From the NCBI GenBank assembly GCA_012719815.1, contig JAAXZP010000027.1, positions 1 to 17,224 of the forward strand: DNA of 17,224 nucleotides, read 5' to 3'. The stretch is from Christensenellaceae bacterium (GTDB taxonomy: Bacteria > Bacillota > Clostridia > Christensenellales > SZUA-584). The notes below the pieces were generated by a model. The model was not told the origin of the DNA, did not search any database, and saw only the letters and a list, made by a program, of their open reading frames with translations. The stretch's first letter is position 1. Each line of letters opens with the position of its first letter. Below, in pieces: positions 16,232 to 17,224 of this stretch. The position numbers were made by a program, and so were the translations under genes.

Positions 16232-16546
16232 TTATTTCTTGTTCAGTGCCATCGGTTTTTCACAAAGAATGTGCTTGCCTGCCTCAGCAGCCTTTTTAAT
16301 CCATTCAACGTGAAGGTGATTCGGAAGCGGAATATAAACTGCCTCAACATTTTCATCTGCAAGGAGTTCTTCATAAGAACCATATGCCTTCTCGAAGCCA
16401 AATGTATTCTTAAAATCATTAGCCTTCTCAATATTCCTCCCTGCAATTGCATAGAGGTTGCAATTGTCTGCAATCTTCATTCCCGGAATTGTCTGTCCGT
16501 ATGCAATTCCTGCTGTTCCCAGTACACCCCAGTTAATCTTTCTCAT
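16232..16546 (-). CDS. N-terminal part of a disrupted Gfo/Idh/MocA-family oxidoreductase
   Basis: 104 residues ending at an in-frame TAA (16234-16232). The sequence begins with a Rossmann nucleotide-binding segment (WGVLGTAGIA, 6-15) and reaches the family's CEKPMALN motif (Glu96-Lys97-Pro98), so it is the NAD(P)-binding half of a sugar or cyclitol-type dehydrogenase. The start at ATG 16546 has GGGGG about 5 nt upstream. The downstream half continues in the same frame, so this is one gene interrupted by a nonsense codon at position 105, either a true pseudogene or a base-call error. The specific substrate cannot be read from what is visible. Confidence 0.78.
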   Translation of the reverse strand: MRKINWGVLGTAGIAYGQTIPGMKIADNCNLYAIAGRNIEKANDFKNTFGFEKAYGSYEELLADENVEAVYIPLPNHLHVEWIKKAAEAGKHILCEKPMALNKK

Positions 16547-16842
16547 TGTTGCCCCCTGTTATTATTTATTAATTGGCTATGCAGCCTGAAAACTCTTGAT
16601 AACTGCAGTGAACACAGAGACTCCCCTATACCAGACTCAAGACATTTCTCCGGTGTCATATCAAGTCTCTTTAATGCATTGTAATGCCAATTTCATTTGG
16701 GTCTGCATCATAGAATGCACTTTCGCACCATGCAGCTAATACTCTTAAATATTATCCTGTAGGACAATTTATCTGGTTTAAAATTACTTCCGATTCTGGT
16801 CATTATTATAGCAACGGGTTTATTGTAATCTTTGCCCAACAT
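16543..16842 (-). pseudogene. Possible decayed coding remnant (frameshifted)
   Basis: Reading the minus strand gives three protein-like stretches in different frames: one beginning MLGKDYNKPVAIIMTR from 16842, one containing AAWCESAFYDADPNEIG, and one with YNALKRLDMTPEKCLES from 16683. The last resembles the segment before the 'xEDS' motif of HAD-type hydrolases (xxAxxRLxxxPExCL) with the motif itself missing. If real, this is a broken gene upstream of the disrupted oxidoreductase. Short open stretches are common in AT-rich DNA, so this remains weak. Confidence 0.25.
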
Positions 16843-17100
16843 TTTGTAAAGGAGACATGTAATACGAAAGAAAGCAGGAACCACTTCAGTTGCTAATATT
16901 AATGGCTATGAACATTGCTGTAGTCCCTTCGAATTCCGGTTCAGGGCGAACATTTTTATCTTTATGATGTACTCGATGAAGGATTTAACTCAGTAATATC
17001 TACATATCGAGCAGTAAAAATTGGTTAAGAAGAAAGAGAATATTGATTCATTTGATTACAAACCAATATTCGGTTAATTGTAAAATGAAGTTGGGCAGTT
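16843..17100. other. AT-rich stretch without an intact gene
   Basis: No intact gene is supported. On the plus strand AAGGAGA (about 16849-16855) precedes an ATG that is followed at once by TAA. Further on, a protein-like run (SLRIPVQGEHFYLYDVL, then EGFNSVISTYRAVKIG) ends at a stop near 17028, in another frame from the preceding open stretch; it may be another relic. A perfect 8-bp inverted repeat GAATATTG/CAATATTC (17038-17045 and 17064-17071) has an 18-nt loop and no T-run. Confidence 0.4.
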
Positions 17101-17104
17101 GAAG

Positions 17105-17192
17105 AAGAAAAATCCACAGTGGTATTTCCTCATGGTAGAATGGAGTTCCCACACAACCATCTGCCGCAAGGAGGGCAATCACTGTGGACTGC
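17105..17192 (-). ncRNA. Candidate small structured RNA with promoter and terminator-like end
   Basis: On the minus strand a long-range stem of 11 bp (17190-17180 with 17121-17111, one G·U) closes about 58 nt. Inside are two smaller hairpins: TGCC/GGCA and ATGGT/ACCAT (17160-17156 with 17136-17132), the latter topped by TGG/CCA. This would be a three-way junction. The 3' strand of the closing stem runs into UUUUUCUUCUU. A promoter-like TATAAT lies just upstream. I do not recognise a known RNA family; it could also be part of a mobile-element end. Confidence 0.3.
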
Positions 17193-17196
17193 CAAA

Positions 17197-17224
17197 ATTA
17201 TATCACAGAGGTGCAGGAACGCAA
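17197..17224 (-). promoter_or_regulatory. Promoter-like sequence before the candidate small RNA
   Basis: The minus strand reads TTGCGT (17224-17219), a 16-nt spacer, then a perfect TATAAT (17202-17197). A start about 7 nt later would fall at the first bases of the folded RNA. It sits in AT-rich DNA at the window edge, so chance occurrence is possible. Confidence 0.4.

Noticed and set aside
17038..17071. 8-bp inverted repeat GAATATTG/CAATATTC as an insertion-sequence end
   Set aside because: It has no target-site duplication or adjacent transposase, and such repeats are expected by chance in AT-rich DNA.
1..17224. CRISPR arrays, tRNA or rRNA genes, transposases, phage genes
   Set aside because: No regularly spaced repeats, no tRNA cloverleaf or rRNA sequence and no transposase or integrase motifs were seen on either strand.

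Overview
The window looks like genomic DNA from a Clostridia-type Firmicute, most likely an uncultured gut commensal. It is GC-rich up to about 15.5 kb and has strong AGGAGG-type ribosome binding sites. Its genes include an AmmeMemoRadiSam protein and a dimodular NRPS of a kind known from gut Clostridia. All recognisable genes lie on the minus strand, so the biological order runs from high to low coordinates.

The core (14584 down to 1021) reads as one operon with a near-consensus promoter at one end and an intrinsic terminator at the other. In transcription order it holds: an AMP-forming fatty-acid:CoA/ACP ligase, a stand-alone acyl carrier protein, an Sfp-type phosphopantetheinyl transferase, a 2457-residue NRPS (C-A-T-C-A-T-reductase), a 7TM-PAS sensor histidine kinase, and a response regulator with an HD-GYP output domain. 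Four of the five junctions are translational overlaps (8, 4, 1 and 8 nt). The exception is the 125-nt gap before the NRPS. The inferred pathway is: the ligase loads a fatty acid onto the ACP, the first C domain acylates amino acid 1, the second module adds amino acid 2, and the NAD(P)H-dependent reductase releases an N-acyl dipeptide aldehyde (or a related alcohol or pyrazinone). Such aldehydes from gut Clostridia are known protease inhibitors. The unusual part is the two-component system fused to the end of the operon, whose output domain is of the cyclic-di-GMP phosphodiesterase type.

Below the terminator (924 to 1) is the 5' part of a separate gene with its own extended -10 promoter. It encodes a Memo/LigB-like domain followed by the start of an AMMECR1 domain, and runs off the window.

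Above the operon (14760-15404) is an HD-domain phosphohydrolase resembling the HD domain of bacterial CCA-adding enzymes. From about 15.55 kb to the end the DNA turns visibly AT-rich. It carries a Gfo/Idh/MocA oxidoreductase split by one in-frame TAA, then about 680 bp without an intact gene. That stretch holds possible decayed coding remnants and, at the very end, a candidate small structured RNA on the minus strand. This part may be a decaying transferred segment or an assembly join.
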